The notes beneath the pieces were generated by a model. That model saw only the letters and a program-made list of their open reading frames with translations. It did no database searches and was not told the origin of the DNA. From contig NZ_JAAVTA010000001.1 of NCBI RefSeq assembly GCF_012102705.1, positions 310,001-374,000 on the forward strand: a stretch of DNA of 64,000 nt, given 5' to 3'. The DNA comes from Haematospirillum sp. H1815 (lineage in GTDB: Bacteria; Pseudomonadota; Alphaproteobacteria; Rhodospirillales; Rhodospirillaceae). The position numbers were made by a program, and so were the translations under genes. Shown here in pieces: positions 36,543 through 46,699 of this stretch; position 1 is the first letter of the stretch; each line of letters begins with the position of its first letter.

Positions 36543-37079
36543 TCAGAATGGAATTTCATCATCCAGATCATTGCGGGGAGCAGTATCCCAACTACTACCG
36601 CCAGGTCGGCTGCTTGGCTCAGGGCTTCCACCAAATCTCGGTGATGACCCATATCCCGGCGTGCTGTCCGCTCCCGCAAAGCCCGCTGTTTCCATGACCG
36701 GCATATCACCACCCTGTCCACCACCGGAACGGCTGTCAAGCAGCGTAAGTTCACCCCTGTAGGCCTGCAGGACAATCTCTGTGGAATAGCGCTCCTGACC
36801 ATTCTGGTCTGTCCACTTGCGGGTTTGCAGCTGCCCCTCCAAGTATACCTTGGACCCTTTCCGCAGATAACGTTCTGCAATTTCACCCAGATTCGGGTTA
36901 AAAATCACAACGCGGTGCCATTCTGTTTTTTCCCGTCGCTCTCCGGTCTGGCGATCTTTCCAGCTTTCGGACGTTGCAACGGTCATGTTGATGATCTTCT
37001 GGCCGTTTTGTGTGCTGCGGACCTCGGGGTCACGACCAAGATTGCCGACTAGAATCACTTTGTTGACACTGCCTGCCAT
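36543..37079 (-). CDS. ssb: Single-stranded DNA-binding protein
   Basis: Coats single-stranded DNA during replication, recombination and repair. The 178-residue protein begins with the SSB OB-fold ([20 protein letters not shown], then [22 protein letters not shown]), about residues 1-110, followed by a glycine/proline/serine-rich flexible linker and the acidic tip DDEIPF that recruits partner enzymes. Divergently transcribed from uvrA with a candidate SOS box between them. Confidence 0.97.
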   Translation of the reverse strand: MAGSVNKVILVGNLGRDPEVRSTQNGQKIINMTVATSESWKDRQTGERREKTEWHRVVIFNPNLGEIAERYLRKGSKVYLEGQLQTRKWTDQNGQERYSTEIVLQAYRGELTLLDSRSGGGQGGDMPVMETAGFAGADSTPGYGSSPRFGGSPEPSSRPGGSSWDTAPRNDLDDEIPF

Positions 37080-37168
37080 GGCAAGGGTACTCCTGTTTGT
37101 AACGTGGCCGAACTCTACCCCCCCCTGACCGGAAGGAAAAGACTGCTTTTACCCAAAGTCAGCCGGAT

Positions 37169-37183
37169 GTTCGCTTTTTGTTT
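37169..37183. promoter_or_regulatory. Candidate LexA/SOS box between ssb and uvrA
   Basis: GTTC-N7-GTTT, one mismatch from the alphaproteobacterial SOS operator GTTC-N7-GTTC, with the T-rich spacer often seen in such boxes. A TTGACA hexamer (37184-37189) follows directly and could be a -35 element for uvrA, though a good -10 is not clear. The site lies between divergent ssb and uvrA, both commonly SOS-controlled. Confidence 0.55.
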
Positions 37184-37267
37184 TTGACAGCCGTACAAAA
37201 TATGCGAAACAAAGAATGTACTTTTGTCCCGAAACATCCCCCGGTTGACTATCAGGTTCTTGATACC

Positions 37268-40111
37268 ATGCATGAAATACGCATCCGCGGAGCCCGTGAA
37301 CATAATCTGAAGAATCTTGATGTAACCCTGCCTCGCGACAAGCTTGTTGTTATCACCGGTCTGTCCGGATCGGGGAAATCATCGTTGGCTTTTGACACGA
37401 TTTATGCCGAAGGACAGCGGCGCTACGTGGAATCCCTGTCTGCCTACGCCCGGCAGTTCCTTGAATTGATGCAAAAACCGGATGTCGATTCCATTGAAGG
37501 TTTGTCGCCTGCCATCTCTATCGAACAGAAGACGACTTCGCGCAATCCACGTTCAACAGTAGGGACCGTAACCGAGATCTATGATTATATGCGCCTTTTA
37601 TGGGCGCGCATCGGCGTTCCTTGGTCACCGGCAACGGGGCTGCCAATTGAATCCCAGACCGTCAGCCAAATGGTTGACCGTATTCTTGTGATGCCCCAAG
37701 GAAAGAAGATCCTCCTTCTGGCGCCAATTGTACGAGGGCGCAAGGGCGAGTACAAAAAAGAGATTCTGGAGCTCCAGAAGAAAGGGTACCAACGGGTAAA
37801 AATTGATGGATCCGTGTACCTGATTGATGAATCCCCTTCCCTGAACAAGAAAACCAAGCATGACATCGATGTTGTTGTTGACCGGCTGGTTATTCGTGAA
37901 GGGATAGAGACACGCCTTGCGGACTCGCTGGAGCAGGCCCTTCAGTTATCAGACGGTCTTGTATGGGTTGAAGATGCGGAAAGCGGCGAGAGAGTGACAT
38001 TCTCCGCAAAATTTGCCTGCCCGGTTTCCGGCTTTACAATTGATGAAATTGAGCCAAGGCTTTTTTCTTTCAATAATCCGTTTGGTGCCTGCCCGGCGTG
38101 TGATGGCCTGGGAATCAAGCTTTACTTTGATCCCGAGCTGATTATTCCTGATCCCCTTCTGTCCTTGGCAGAGGGAGCCATTGTTCCTTGGTCGGCAGGT
38201 GGAGAACCATCACCTTACTATGCCCAGGCACTTGAAAGTGTTGCTGCCCACTGTGGCACAGATATGAAAATACCGTGGAAAAGAATTCCTGAAACAGCAC
38301 GGGCTGTTCTTTTGTATGGATCTGGTCGTACATCTGTCGCCATGACCTATCATGACGGACGGCGGCGCTATAGCGTGGAGCGTCCGTTCGAGGGCATTAT
38401 ACCAAGCATAGAACGGCGGTGGAGAGAAACAGAGAGCCAGCAGGTTCGCGATGACCTGTCCCGCTATCAGGCGTCGTCTCCTTGCGAAACATGTGGTGGA
38501 CGCCGCCTCAAGCCTGAAGCCTTGGCTGTACGGGTCCATGGGTCTGATATTGCAGCCATCAGCGATCTTTCTATTGCTGAATCGCTTGCTTGGTTCTCTA
38601 GCCTTGATCAGCACTTGACGACAAAGGATCGGGAGATTGCTGCGCGTATCCTGAAGGAAATTGTCGAGCGCCTCACCTTTCTGGGGAATGTCGGGCTTGG
38701 GTATTTAACATTGTCCAGAATGTCGGGAACCCTGTCCGGTGGCGAGAGCCAGCGTATTCGACTGGCTTCCCAGATTGGTTCAGGCTTGACCGGTGTGTTG
38801 TACGTTCTGGATGAGCCATCAATTGGTCTTCACCAGAGAGATAACGACCGCCTTCTTGAAACCCTGCGCAGACTGAGGGATCTGGGAAATACTGTCCTGG
38901 TTGTGGAACATGACGAAGACGCTATACGAACAGCTGACTACTTGGTTGATATGGGTCCTGGAGCAGGTGTAAACGGAGGAATGATTGTTGCAGCCGGTAC
39001 ACCTGATGAGGTGATGAAGCACCCGGACAGTTTGACAGGGCACTATCTTTCCGGGACCAGATCCATCACGATCCCGGATACAAGGCGCCCCGGCAATGGG
39101 AACGCCCTGACAATCATAGGGGCCAGAACCCATAACCTTCAGAACATTGACGTAACAATCCCACTAGGGACATTTACGTGCGTCACCGGTGTTTCCGGAG
39201 GAGGCAAGTCGTCTCTTGTCATTGAAACGCTTTACAAGGCACTGGCCCGTTCTCTTCACGGATCGCGGGAGATGCCCGGCTCTCATGATCGCATCGACGG
39301 GATAATCCATATTGACAAGATTGTTGATATAGATCAATCCCCAATTGGAAGAACACCCCGGTCCAATCCTGCTACATATACCGGTGCCTTTACGCCTATT
39401 CGCGATTGGTTCGCCAATCTTCCCGAAGCGAAAGCTCGTGGTTACAAGCCTGGCCGTTTCAGCTTCAACGTCAAGGGAGGACGATGCGAGGCATGCCAAG
39501 GAGACGGGTTGATCAAGATAGAGATGCATTTTCTGCCCGATGTCTATGTCACGTGTGATGTGTGCAAAGGAAAGAGATACAACCGTGAGACACTGGAAGT
39601 AACCTATAAGAACAAGTCAATAGCAGATATTCTTGAGATGACTGTTGAAGAAGCTGTTGACTTTTTCCAAGCCGTTCCATCTATCCGCGACAAGATGAAA
39701 CTTCTGTCCCGGGTTGGACTGGGGTATATCCATATCGGACAACAGGCCACTACCCTGTCGGGTGGTGAAGCCCAACGGGTCAAGCTATCAAAGGAGCTTT
39801 CCCGTCGCGCGACCGGACGAACGTTGTATATCTTGGATGAACCAACAACAGGTCTACATTTTGAGGATGTAAGAAAGCTTCTTCATGTTCTGCAAGAACT
39901 AGTGCACCAAGGTAATACAGTTGTTGTAATCGAACATAATCTCGAAGTCATCAAAACTGCGGACTGGATTATAGATATGGGTCCAGAGGGTGGTTCAGGA
40001 GGAGGCCATGTCGTTGCAGCAGGAACGCCAGAAACGGTAGCAAAAACAAGTAAAAGCTATACAGGCCAATATCTTGCTCCGTATCTCATCAAAGGTAGGG
40101 TGAAGTCATAA
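37268..40111 (+). CDS. uvrA: Excinuclease ABC subunit A
   Basis: Damage-recognition ATPase of nucleotide excision repair. From ATG 37268 the protein is 947 residues, with two ABC modules: Walker A GLSGSGKS near residue 31 and GVSGGGKS near 641, signatures LSGGESQR and LSGGEAQR, and Walker B motifs VLDEPSIGL and ILDEPTTGL. The C-terminal zinc finger CEAC..CDVC is complete; the N-terminal one reads CPVS..CPAC, lacking one Cys. The start is uncertain: ATG 37202 would add 22 residues, but family N-termini usually lie about this close to [10 protein letters not shown], and neither site has a good Shine-Dalgarno. Divergent from ssb. Confidence 0.96.
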   Translation: MHEIRIRGAREHNLKNLDVTLPRDKLVVITGLSGSGKSSLAFDTIYAEGQRRYVESLSAYARQFLELMQKPDVDSIEGLSPAISIEQKTTSRNPRSTVGTVTEIYDYMRLLWARIGVPWSPATGLPIESQTVSQMVDRILVMPQGKKILLLAPIVRGRKGEYKKEILELQKKGYQRVKIDGSVYLIDESPSLNKKTKHDIDVVVDRLVIREGIETRLADSLEQALQLSDGLVWVEDAESGERVTFSAKFACPVSGFTIDEIEPRLFSFNNPFGACPACDGLGIKLYFDPELIIPDPLLSLAEGAIVPWSAGGEPSPYYAQALESVAAHCGTDMKIPWKRIPETARAVLLYGSGRTSVAMTYHDGRRRYSVERPFEGIIPSIERRWRETESQQVRDDLSRYQASSPCETCGGRRLKPEALAVRVHGSDIAAISDLSIAESLAWFSSLDQHLTTKDREIAARILKEIVERLTFLGNVGLGYLTLSRMSGTLSGGESQRIRLASQIGSGLTGVLYVLDEPSIGLHQRDNDRLLETLRRLRDLGNTVLVVEHDEDAIRTADYLVDMGPGAGVNGGMIVAAGTPDEVMKHPDSLTGHYLSGTRSITIPDTRRPGNGNALTIIGARTHNLQNIDVTIPLGTFTCVTGVSGGGKSSLVIETLYKALARSLHGSREMPGSHDRIDGIIHIDKIVDIDQSPIGRTPRSNPATYTGAFTPIRDWFANLPEAKARGYKPGRFSFNVKGGRCEACQGDGLIKIEMHFLPDVYVTCDVCKGKRYNRETLEVTYKNKSIADILEMTVEEAVDFFQAVPSIRDKMKLLSRVGLGYIHIGQQATTLSGGEAQRVKLSKELSRRATGRTLYILDEPTTGLHFEDVRKLLHVLQELVHQGNTVVVIEHNLEVIKTADWIIDMGPEGGSGGGHVVAAGTPETVAKTSKSYTGQYLAPYLIKGRVKS

Positions 40112-40120
40112 GCCCCCTGT

Positions 40121-41131
40121 TTATCGGACTGCAACCATTTTTGGGAGGTAGACTTGGGGGTCGAGCGCTTGAGACCCCTTCCGGATTTCGAAATGAAGCT
40201 GCGGATGTTTTACATTGCCTGTAGACCCGATACGGGCAATGGTCTGCCCCCGCCGCACAATATCACCACGACGTACCAGAATATTGGAACTATGAGCGTA
40301 GGCTGTCATCCAACCTCCCTCGTGTTTTACAAGAATAAGATTGCCAAAGCCCTTGATACCATTTCCGGCATAAGCAACCGTCCCTTTGTCTGCTGCACGA
40401 ACAGGCGTACCCGCTGGTGCTGCAATGTTGATGCCATCATTCCTGAATCCCTTGCCCGCAGGTCCAAAATTCCCAACTATCTTGCCTTGAACAGGCCACA
40501 CAAAAGCTTGCCTGCCATGGGAAGATGCTCTTGTGTCTGGTGACGTACTTTTCTCTGTAGAGGCAGCGCGTATACCGGCTTGTTTTCTAGGCTGAGGCGA
40601 ACGATTAGGCGTATGTGCTGCTACTTTCTCTACCTGAACCGGTAAGGACGTCCGGGATTTCACATCAGGTGGAAGAACAAGAACCTGTCCCGTGCGAATA
40701 ATATATGGTGGGAAGAGATTATTTTTCTGAGCCACATCATCTACGCCAAGGCGATAGCGGCTTGCAATTACGCCCAAGGTTTCTCCGGGAGCAACTGTAT
40801 ACCACCGAGAGGCTGGTACATGCAGCTTTTGTCCCGCGATAAGGACATAAGGTGGTTTAAGATCATTTTCAGCAATAAGAACACGAACGGGAATCTTGTG
40901 GCGTCGAGAAAGTGCATACAAGGTATCGCCACGCAAGACAATAAGCGTCTTGTCTGCATTTGTACGACCAAGGCGGCCTGTTGTCTCTTTACTTGAAGAT
41001 GATACCCAAGGCGCCTTGAAACGCTCGGCACCACCGCAACCTGTCATCACAGGAAGCAGCAGAAGCAAGACAACGTAAAATAATTGCAATGAACAGGGGC
41101 GTCTCATAAAAGGAACAATACGCCTACTCAT
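40121..41131 (-). CDS. LysM/M23-domain lipoprotein, NlpD-like (probable catalytically inactive LytM factor)
   Basis: Envelope lipoprotein of about 336 residues with a signal and lipobox MTGC, two LysM peptidoglycan-binding repeats (TLIVLRGDTLYALSRRHKI and WYTVAPGETLGVIASRYRL) and a C-terminal M23/LytM domain. The zinc ligands are altered: the usual HxGxD region reads NDGINI and the HxH motif reads QLHF. Such degenerate LytM proteins (NlpD, EnvC) activate amidases rather than cut wall themselves. The start is uncertain (ATG 41131, ATG 41107 or an upstream TTG at 41173 touching pcm). It follows pcm, as usual in alphaproteobacteria. Confidence 0.88.
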   Translation of the reverse strand: MSRRIVPFMRRPCSLQLFYVVLLLLLPVMTGCGGAERFKAPWVSSSSKETTGRLGRTNADKTLIVLRGDTLYALSRRHKIPVRVLIAENDLKPPYVLIAGQKLHVPASRWYTVAPGETLGVIASRYRLGVDDVAQKNNLFPPYIIRTGQVLVLPPDVKSRTSLPVQVEKVAAHTPNRSPQPRKQAGIRAASTEKSTSPDTRASSHGRQAFVWPVQGKIVGNFGPAGKGFRNDGINIAAPAGTPVRAADKGTVAYAGNGIKGFGNLILVKHEGGWMTAYAHSSNILVRRGDIVRRGQTIARIGSTGNVKHPQLHFEIRKGSQALDPQVYLPKMVAVR

Positions 41132-41169
41132 GCTCCCGCGACAATCCAAAGAAATGCCTTCCGGCACTA

Positions 41170-41826
41170 TCAAGCCTGAACGCGGCCGGGATTACCAATT
41201 CCCTGAAGCATGGGGACGAAACGAACAGGAAACAGGATTTCTCCGTTCAAGCACCCCGTAACATGGTCTTTCGTGTAACGCCAGAGCTGCTGGATACCAA
41301 ACTCCGGGCCAACAGGAATGACAAGAACCCCCGATGGAGCAAGCTGTTCAGTCAAGGCACCGGGGACTTCGGAGGCCGCAGCTGTCACAATGATCCGATC
41401 GAAAGGAGCTTGTTCGGGCCATCCGCGCCAACCATCTCCTATACGGGGTGTTACGTTTGACAACCCAAGAGATACGAACCGCTTTTCAGCCGCCAGATAA
41501 AGATCCCTGTGCCGCTCCAAGCTATAAACACGCCGACACAGGCGGGCAAGAACAGCAGCTTGATACCCGGAGCCTGTCCCGATTTCCAAGACCTTATGCC
41601 CTTCTTTTGTATCAAGAGCCTGGGTCATTGCCGCAACCACAAGGGGCTGACTAATGGTTTGCCCACAGCCGATAGGGAGTGCGCGGTCTTCCCACGCTTC
41701 AGTCTCCAGCGTACTATCGACAAAAAGATTACGCGGTACCAGTTCGATAGCCTTCAGCAGGCGGGTATCTGTAATACCGGCCTGCCGAAGGTCCATGATC
41801 AAACGGGCAGTACGCGCATCCCTCAT
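41170..41826 (-). CDS. pcm: Protein-L-isoaspartate O-methyltransferase
   Basis: Repairs isoaspartyl residues in aged proteins by SAM-dependent carboxyl methylation. The 218-residue protein shows the family signature PIGCGQTISQPLVVAAMTQ, the SAM site VLEIGTGSGYQAAVLA, and the post-motif region FDRIIVTAAASEVP. The start at ATG 41826 overlaps the surE stop by four bases (ATGA), the same coupling as in many relatives; an upstream in-frame start would overlap surE further. surE-pcm-nlpD is a conserved stationary-phase gene set. Confidence 0.95.
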   Translation of the reverse strand: MRDARTARLIMDLRQAGITDTRLLKAIELVPRNLFVDSTLETEAWEDRALPIGCGQTISQPLVVAAMTQALDTKEGHKVLEIGTGSGYQAAVLARLCRRVYSLERHRDLYLAAEKRFVSLGLSNVTPRIGDGWRGWPEQAPFDRIIVTAAASEVPGALTEQLAPSGVLVIPVGPEFGIQQLWRYTKDHVTGCLNGEILFPVRFVPMLQGIGNPGRVQA

Positions 41827-42608
41827 GAGAGAACCTGCGCACACAGTTCTTCAAGCGTATGATAATCCGTAAAATCAACGCATAGCGGTGATACCGTTAT
41901 GGCGCCACGACTGATGGCTTCCACATCTGTTCCGGGTACGGGCTGATCGACGGGTCTTTGGGCGCCTATCCAGACATAGGGCCTTCCTCGTGGATCAAGG
42001 CGTTCGACCAGATCATCTCCCAGCTTGTGTATTCCTTGTCGTACGGCTTCAACACCCGTTACCCCGGAAGGAGAAGCATCAGGGAAGTTCACGTTCATCA
42101 GGACATTCTTCGGCCATCCCTTTGTCATCAAACGTCCAATGATTCCGGGACCGAACGCTTCTGCTGTTGCCCAATGAATATTCCCTTGGTCCTTGAAGAC
42201 CTGTGACAAAGCTATGGAGGGAATACCAAGAAGCGTTCCTTCCATGGCAGCGGCGACAGTTCCTGAATATGTTACATCCTCGCCCAGATTGGCTCCCCGG
42301 TTTACGCCAGACAGAACCAAGTCGGGCATCCTGTCTTTCATTAAATGGTTAACAGCAAGCAGCACACAATCTGTCGGCGTGCCATTTACAGTCCATACAT
42401 TGGTCGATACAGACTGGATACGCAGTGGATGGTGCAATGTTAGACTATGGGCTGAGCCGCTTTGTTCCTGATCAGGAACAACGACCCAGACATCATCGGA
42501 CAAAGAGCGTGCAATGCGGATCAGAACCTGAAGGCCAGGCCCATGAATACCGTCATCGTTTGAAACAAGAATGCGTTTCCCGCAAAGATCAAAAACAGAA
42601 TCATGCAT
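41823..42608 (-). CDS. surE: 5'/3'-nucleotidase SurE
   Basis: Metal-dependent phosphatase that dephosphorylates nucleoside 5'- and 3'-monophosphates and may act on short polyphosphate. The 261-residue protein has the SurE active-site motif [45 protein letters not shown] and [21 protein letters not shown]. Start ATG 42608 overlaps the serS stop by eight bases (ATGCATGA), and its own stop overlaps pcm, so serS-surE-pcm are tightly coupled. Confidence 0.96.
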   Translation of the reverse strand: MHDSVFDLCGKRILVSNDDGIHGPGLQVLIRIARSLSDDVWVVVPDQEQSGSAHSLTLHHPLRIQSVSTNVWTVNGTPTDCVLLAVNHLMKDRMPDLVLSGVNRGANLGEDVTYSGTVAAAMEGTLLGIPSIALSQVFKDQGNIHWATAEAFGPGIIGRLMTKGWPKNVLMNVNFPDASPSGVTGVEAVRQGIHKLGDDLVERLDPRGRPYVWIGAQRPVDQPVPGTDVEAISRGAITVSPLCVDFTDYHTLEELCAQVLS

Positions 42609-43878
42609 GAGTGGAAATAACCTCCAGGCCGCCCATATAAGGACGCAAGGCTTCCGGGACGATAACACTCCCGTCTACCTGTTGATAGTTTTCAAGAACG
42701 GCAACCAGTGTGCGTCCAACAGCCAACCCCGACCCATTCAGGGTGTGCAGAAACTCCGTCCCCTTGTCTCCGGATGGCTTATAACGGGCTTTCATACGCC
42801 GTGCCTGAAAATCCCCTACATTTGAGCACGAAGAAATTTCGCGGTAACGGCCCTGTCCTGGCAGCCAGACCTCAAGATCATACGTCTTGCGGGCGGCCGC
42901 CCCCATGTCCCCGGCACAGAGCAGAACAACCCGGTACGGCAAGCCAAGGCGCTGAAGAATTTTCTCTGCACATACAGTCATGCGTTCCAGTTCATCGGCG
43001 GAATCCTCGGGCCGGGTAATAGACACCATTTCAACCTTTTCGAACTGGTGCTGGCGGATCATCCCCCGCGTGTCCTTGCCGGCTGCACCGGCTTCGGAAC
43101 GGAAGCACAGTGTGTGCGCCGTCATTCTCCGTGGCAGCGAAGCCGGATCGACAATCTGATCAGCAACCATGTTGGTCAAGGTGACTTCAGCCGTCGGAAT
43201 AAGCCAGTGCCCTTGTTCTGTACGAAACAGGTCTTCGGCAAACTTTGGAAGCTGACCTGTTCCATACAGGGCATTATCCAGAACCATGACGGGCGTATTC
43301 AGTTCGGTATAGCCGTGGTCAGCGGTATGCGTATCCAGCATGAACTGGGCCAGTGCACGGGACAAACGCGACAAGGCGCCCTTCAGGACGACGAAACGAG
43401 CGCCAGACAATCTGGCTGCAGACTCGAAATCCATCAACCCGAGGGACGTTCCCAAGGCATCATGTTCCAGAGGTGTGAAGTCCATACTACGAGGCATACC
43501 CCAGCGACGCACCTCGACATTATCATTTTCGTCACGCCCATCGGGCACATCTGGATCCGGCATATTGGGCAGGCTGTACAGAAGATCATCAAGGGCGGCC
43601 TGCAAGGATTGATGCTCAGCTTCCATATCCGCCATGCGTTTCTTGATATCAGCGACCTCATCGCTGAGAACGGCCGCATCGCTACCAGCCTTGCGGATGA
43701 TCCCTATTTCCCGGGACACTTCATTCCGACGCGCCTGCAAAGCCTGTAACGATGTCATGAGGGAACGCAGCTGCCTGTCTGCCTCCAGAATATCAGAAGA
43801 CAAGGCACCCTTGCCACGGCGGAGCAACCCTCGGTCAAGATCATCGGGATTTTCGCGGATCCATTTCAGGTCAAGCAT
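42601..43878 (-). CDS. serS: Seryl-tRNA synthetase
   Basis: Class II synthetase that charges tRNA-Ser, and tRNA-Sec where present. The 425-residue protein has the N-terminal antiparallel coiled-coil that grips the tRNA variable arm (about 30-110), [10 protein letters not shown], motif 2 around [21 protein letters not shown], and motif 3 in [20 protein letters not shown] 43878 is preceded by GAGG at 8 bases; a GTG three codons earlier would overlap that site. It lies between tatC and surE, the usual order. Confidence 0.97.
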   Translation of the reverse strand: MLDLKWIRENPDDLDRGLLRRGKGALSSDILEADRQLRSLMTSLQALQARRNEVSREIGIIRKAGSDAAVLSDEVADIKKRMADMEAEHQSLQAALDDLLYSLPNMPDPDVPDGRDENDNVEVRRWGMPRSMDFTPLEHDALGTSLGLMDFESAARLSGARFVVLKGALSRLSRALAQFMLDTHTADHGYTELNTPVMVLDNALYGTGQLPKFAEDLFRTEQGHWLIPTAEVTLTNMVADQIVDPASLPRRMTAHTLCFRSEAGAAGKDTRGMIRQHQFEKVEMVSITRPEDSADELERMTVCAEKILQRLGLPYRVVLLCAGDMGAAARKTYDLEVWLPGQGRYREISSCSNVGDFQARRMKARYKPSGDKGTEFLHTLNGSGLAVGRTLVAVLENYQQVDGSVIVPEALRPYMGGLEVISTHA

Positions 43879-43944
43879 ACAGCACACCTCAAGGCATGGT
43901 TTTCAATATCGAATAATTGGCAGAGATACAGGAATTACACTACT

Positions 43945-44790
43945 TCAGCCATTAAAATCGGTCTCGTCAGGTCCCTTCCCGGTTGGCATAGGATCAGAAT
44001 GATCAGGGTCACCTTCATCATCATTCACACTATGTCTTTCAACCAAGCGTGCTGACCAGATCGAACATTCGTAAAGCAGCAGCAAGGGCAAGGCTAAGCC
44101 AATCTGACTGATTACATCGGGTGGAGTAACAATACCGGCAACAGCAAAAACAGCCACAATGGCATAACGTCTTTTTGCAACCAGCGCTGATGACGAGACC
44201 ATCCCAGCCCTTGCCAGAAGCGTAAGAACAACGGGAAGCTGGAAGCAGAAGCCAAATGCCAAGATCAGCTTCATGACCAGATCCAAGTACTCTCCAATTT
44301 TGGCCTCAAGCTGCACCGGCAGCACGGTTTGCTCAACACTGGTCTGGAAACCAAGCAGAAAGCGCCAGGCAACGGGCATAACAAAATAGTAAACAAGAGC
44401 CGCCCCACCTGCAAAAAGCAGGGGCGAGGCAATCAGACTTGGCAGAAACGCCCGTTTTTCACGGCGATAAAGCCCCGGAGCCACAAAGCGCCAAAGCTGA
44501 AAGGCGGTGAAGGGAAACGAGAGAACGACAGCACCAAACATTGCGACTTTTATGTAGGTAAAAAACGCTTCTGTCAGAGCCGTATAGATCATGCGTTGCG
44601 AGCCACCCAGTTCAGCCATAACGGCGGCCAACGGGCGAATCAAGAAGCCGTATATGCTGTCTGCAATGCTGTAACATGCGGCAAAAGACAGGATAAAAAC
44701 TGCACCACACAGTAAAATGCGGCGCCGCAATTCAATCAGATGCCCTAACAGGGGCATACGAAATTCATCTGGTGAAGGGGAAGAGTACAT
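43945..44790 (-). CDS. tatC: Twin-arginine translocase subunit TatC
   Basis: Core receptor of the Tat pathway, which exports folded proteins with twin-arginine signals. The 281-residue protein has six predicted membrane segments. The N-terminal MPLLGHLIELRRRILL includes the conserved Glu of the signal-peptide site, LTEAFFTYIKVAMFGAVVLSFP and FPFTAFQLWRFVAPGLYRREKR are family hallmarks, and FGFCFQLPVVLTLLARAG follows. The first 11 residues precede a second possible start (ATG, MPLLG). It forms the third gene of tatA-tatB-tatC, with 17 bases after tatB. Confidence 0.96.
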   Translation of the reverse strand: MYSSPSPDEFRMPLLGHLIELRRRILLCGAVFILSFAACYSIADSIYGFLIRPLAAVMAELGGSQRMIYTALTEAFFTYIKVAMFGAVVLSFPFTAFQLWRFVAPGLYRREKRAFLPSLIASPLLFAGGAALVYYFVMPVAWRFLLGFQTSVEQTVLPVQLEAKIGEYLDLVMKLILAFGFCFQLPVVLTLLARAGMVSSSALVAKRRYAIVAVFAVAGIVTPPDVISQIGLALPLLLLYECSIWSARLVERHSVNDDEGDPDHSDPMPTGKGPDETDFNG

Positions 44791-44807
44791 TGTGTGCCCT
44801 GCCTATC

Positions 44808-45101
44808 TTATATCTCTGCTTCACCAGAAGGGGGGCTTTTCTTTCCGGGCAATGTACTATTTTTTTCCTCTTCCGGATCAAGAATCTGCCGACGCATCTG
44901 CCTTGCCTTCTCCTGCATGTCAGTAATTTCGGCATTGTATATCATGTCGTCTACATGGCGACGAAACTCACGGCTGACCGCCCGGAATTTTTGTACAAGA
45001 CGAGCAAAAGCATGCATGGCACCAGGTATTTCCCTTGGCCCAAGAACAAGTGCTGCAACAACCCCGACAAGAAAAATCTCTGACCAGGCCAGATCAAACA
45101 T
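44808..45101 (-). CDS. tatB: Sec-independent protein translocase TatB
   Basis: 97-residue Tat receptor partner of TatC. It begins with a short hydrophobic segment (DLAWSEIFLVGVVAALVLGP), the conserved Glu near residue 8 and the GPREIP hinge, then a long amphipathic helix (about 25-75) with alternating charges, and a polar tail. The E-x(n)-GP pattern distinguishes TatB from TatA, which has FG at this place. Second gene of the tat unit, 13 bases from tatA. Confidence 0.93.
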   Translation of the reverse strand: MFDLAWSEIFLVGVVAALVLGPREIPGAMHAFARLVQKFRAVSREFRRHVDDMIYNAEITDMQEKARQMRRQILDPEEEKNSTLPGKKSPPSGEAEI

Positions 45102-45114
45102 AAGTATTTATCCA

Positions 45115-45387
45115 CTACATGCCCGTAGAATGGTTCTTCTCTCGATTGACATGTCCGGCCTGTGAAGCTGACTCCCCTTCAGTCTTCTGGATCTGCCTTG
45201 AATCTGAACTTGTCACATCCTGTGTATCGGCCGAGGGAACGGACTTTCCTTCTTCCAGTCCCTTCTTGAAGGCATTGATTCCCTTGGCGAAGTCACCCAT
45301 CAAACGTGAAATCTTACCCGAACCACCAAACAAAACGACAACAATGGCCAGCACAACCAGCCAGTGCCAGATACTAAAAGTACCCAT
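45115..45387 (-). CDS. tatA: Sec-independent protein translocase TatA
   Basis: Pore-forming Tat subunit of 90 residues. It has the short N-terminal membrane helix ([19 protein letters not shown]), the FG hinge, the amphipathic helix with [19 protein letters not shown] and a polar tail. ATG 45387 has GGAG about 10 bases upstream; a GTG three codons earlier would sit on top of it. First gene of the tatABC-serS-surE-pcm run. In relatives scpB precedes tatA; here an ABC ATPase gene does. Confidence 0.94.
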   Translation of the reverse strand: MGTFSIWHWLVVLAIVVVLFGGSGKISRLMGDFAKGINAFKKGLEEGKSVPSADTQDVTSSDSRQIQKTEGESASQAGHVNREKNHSTGM

Positions 45388-45495
45388 AACTACCACTCTC
45401 CAGGAGACATGTGCCCACCATCGGGCAATACAACATGGCGGATCATCGCAGAAAGCCTGCGGTACCGCAATGAAACATCCCCGATTTGGCTATGA

Positions 45496-46617
45496 TCAGA
45501 CGGAGGGAAACACAAACGTCTGGGATCTATCAAGGGATATGGACAGCACTTCCCCTGCCGGTGGCAGAAAAGATCCCGGTGCACGCACATGGGCCACTAC
45601 ACGTTCAGCGCAAGCTGCTGGCCCTGCCTTTATGTAAACCAAACTGGTCCTACCAAGCATGCGGCTATCTATTACAGTGGCAACAAAGGCGGGGTAGTCG
45701 CCATCGGCAACCGACATAAGCCGGATAGCTTCCGGACGGATTAGTACCTCGACAGAGGAGCCCTCCTCTGTCCCGTACGGGGCATCAACCAAACCGAACG
45801 GAGTTTCAACAGAACCTCGTAGAACATGGCCTTTTACCAGATTGAAGTTGCAGAAGAATCGGGCGACAAAGGCAGAGGATGGGTGATTGTAAAGCTCTGC
45901 CGGGGTTCCGGACTGTATAATCCGCCCCTTGTCCATCAGGGCGAGTACATCAGCCATAAACATAGCCTCTTCCGGATCATGAGTGACCATTAGGGCCGAA
46001 ATACCGCGATCTTTCAGAATCGTCAGTGTTTCGGCACGGATTTGGTCACGTAGGTAGCGGTCTAGGCCAGAGAATGGCTCATCCAACAATAAAAGGGCGG
46101 GATTGGGCGCAAGAGCACGGGCAAGGGCAACGCGCTGTTGCTGCCCGCCTGATAAGGTATGAGGCCAGGAACTGGCATAAGACGCCATGCCCACGTGCTC
46201 CAAGGCTTCATGAGCGCGCCGCGCTTTGTCGGGTTCAGAGATGTGGCGAAGTCCAAAAGTAACGTTATCGAGAACCTTGAGGTGAGGGAACAAGGCATAG
46301 TCTTGGAACAAAAACCCAACACCCCTCTTTTCCGGTGGAATCATGCGCCCCTCGCGGGACAGCATGGCGTGCCCATTAATCCAGACCTCTCCACTCGATG
46401 GTTTCTCGAGGCCAGCAGCAATGCGCAGGGTCGTTGTTTTGCCACAACCGCTTGCGCCGAGCAGGCACATAATCTCACCCGCGCCAATGCTCAAGGACAA
46501 ACCGTCAAGCACCAAGCTATCCTCAAAGGCATGGCAAACATCAGCCATAGCCAAACGCGCGTTATCCTTTGACGGAGATTGACGGAAACGAACGGGACGT
46601 ACAGGTTCGATACGCAT
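45496..46617 (-). CDS. ABC transporter ATP-binding protein (FbpC/PotA-like)
   Basis: 373-residue ATPase of the importer class that drives Fe(III), polyamine, sulfate or sugar uptake. Visible motifs: Walker A GASGCGKTT, Q-loop FLFQDYALFPHL, signature LSGGQQQRVALARAL, Walker B LLLLDEPFSGLD, the H-loop VTHDPEEA, and a C-terminal TOBE-type domain (about 265-373). PPEKRGVGFLFQDYALFPHL favours the iron/thiamine-type subgroup. No permease or binding-protein gene is nearby, so it is an orphan subunit whose substrate cannot be inferred. It is 108 bases upstream of tatA on the same strand. Confidence 0.88.
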   Translation of the reverse strand: MRIEPVRPVRFRQSPSKDNARLAMADVCHAFEDSLVLDGLSLSIGAGEIMCLLGASGCGKTTTLRIAAGLEKPSSGEVWINGHAMLSREGRMIPPEKRGVGFLFQDYALFPHLKVLDNVTFGLRHISEPDKARRAHEALEHVGMASYASSWPHTLSGGQQQRVALARALAPNPALLLLDEPFSGLDRYLRDQIRAETLTILKDRGISALMVTHDPEEAMFMADVLALMDKGRIIQSGTPAELYNHPSSAFVARFFCNFNLVKGHVLRGSVETPFGLVDAPYGTEEGSSVEVLIRPEAIRLMSVADGDYPAFVATVIDSRMLGRTSLVYIKAGPAACAERVVAHVRAPGSFLPPAGEVLSISLDRSQTFVFPSV

Positions 46618-46699
46618 TACGACCTTGGTCTAAAGTCTACCTCGCCGGCATTTCCGATGCTTCGGGGCTGTACCGGGATAAACAAGGAGTGGCGCACTT

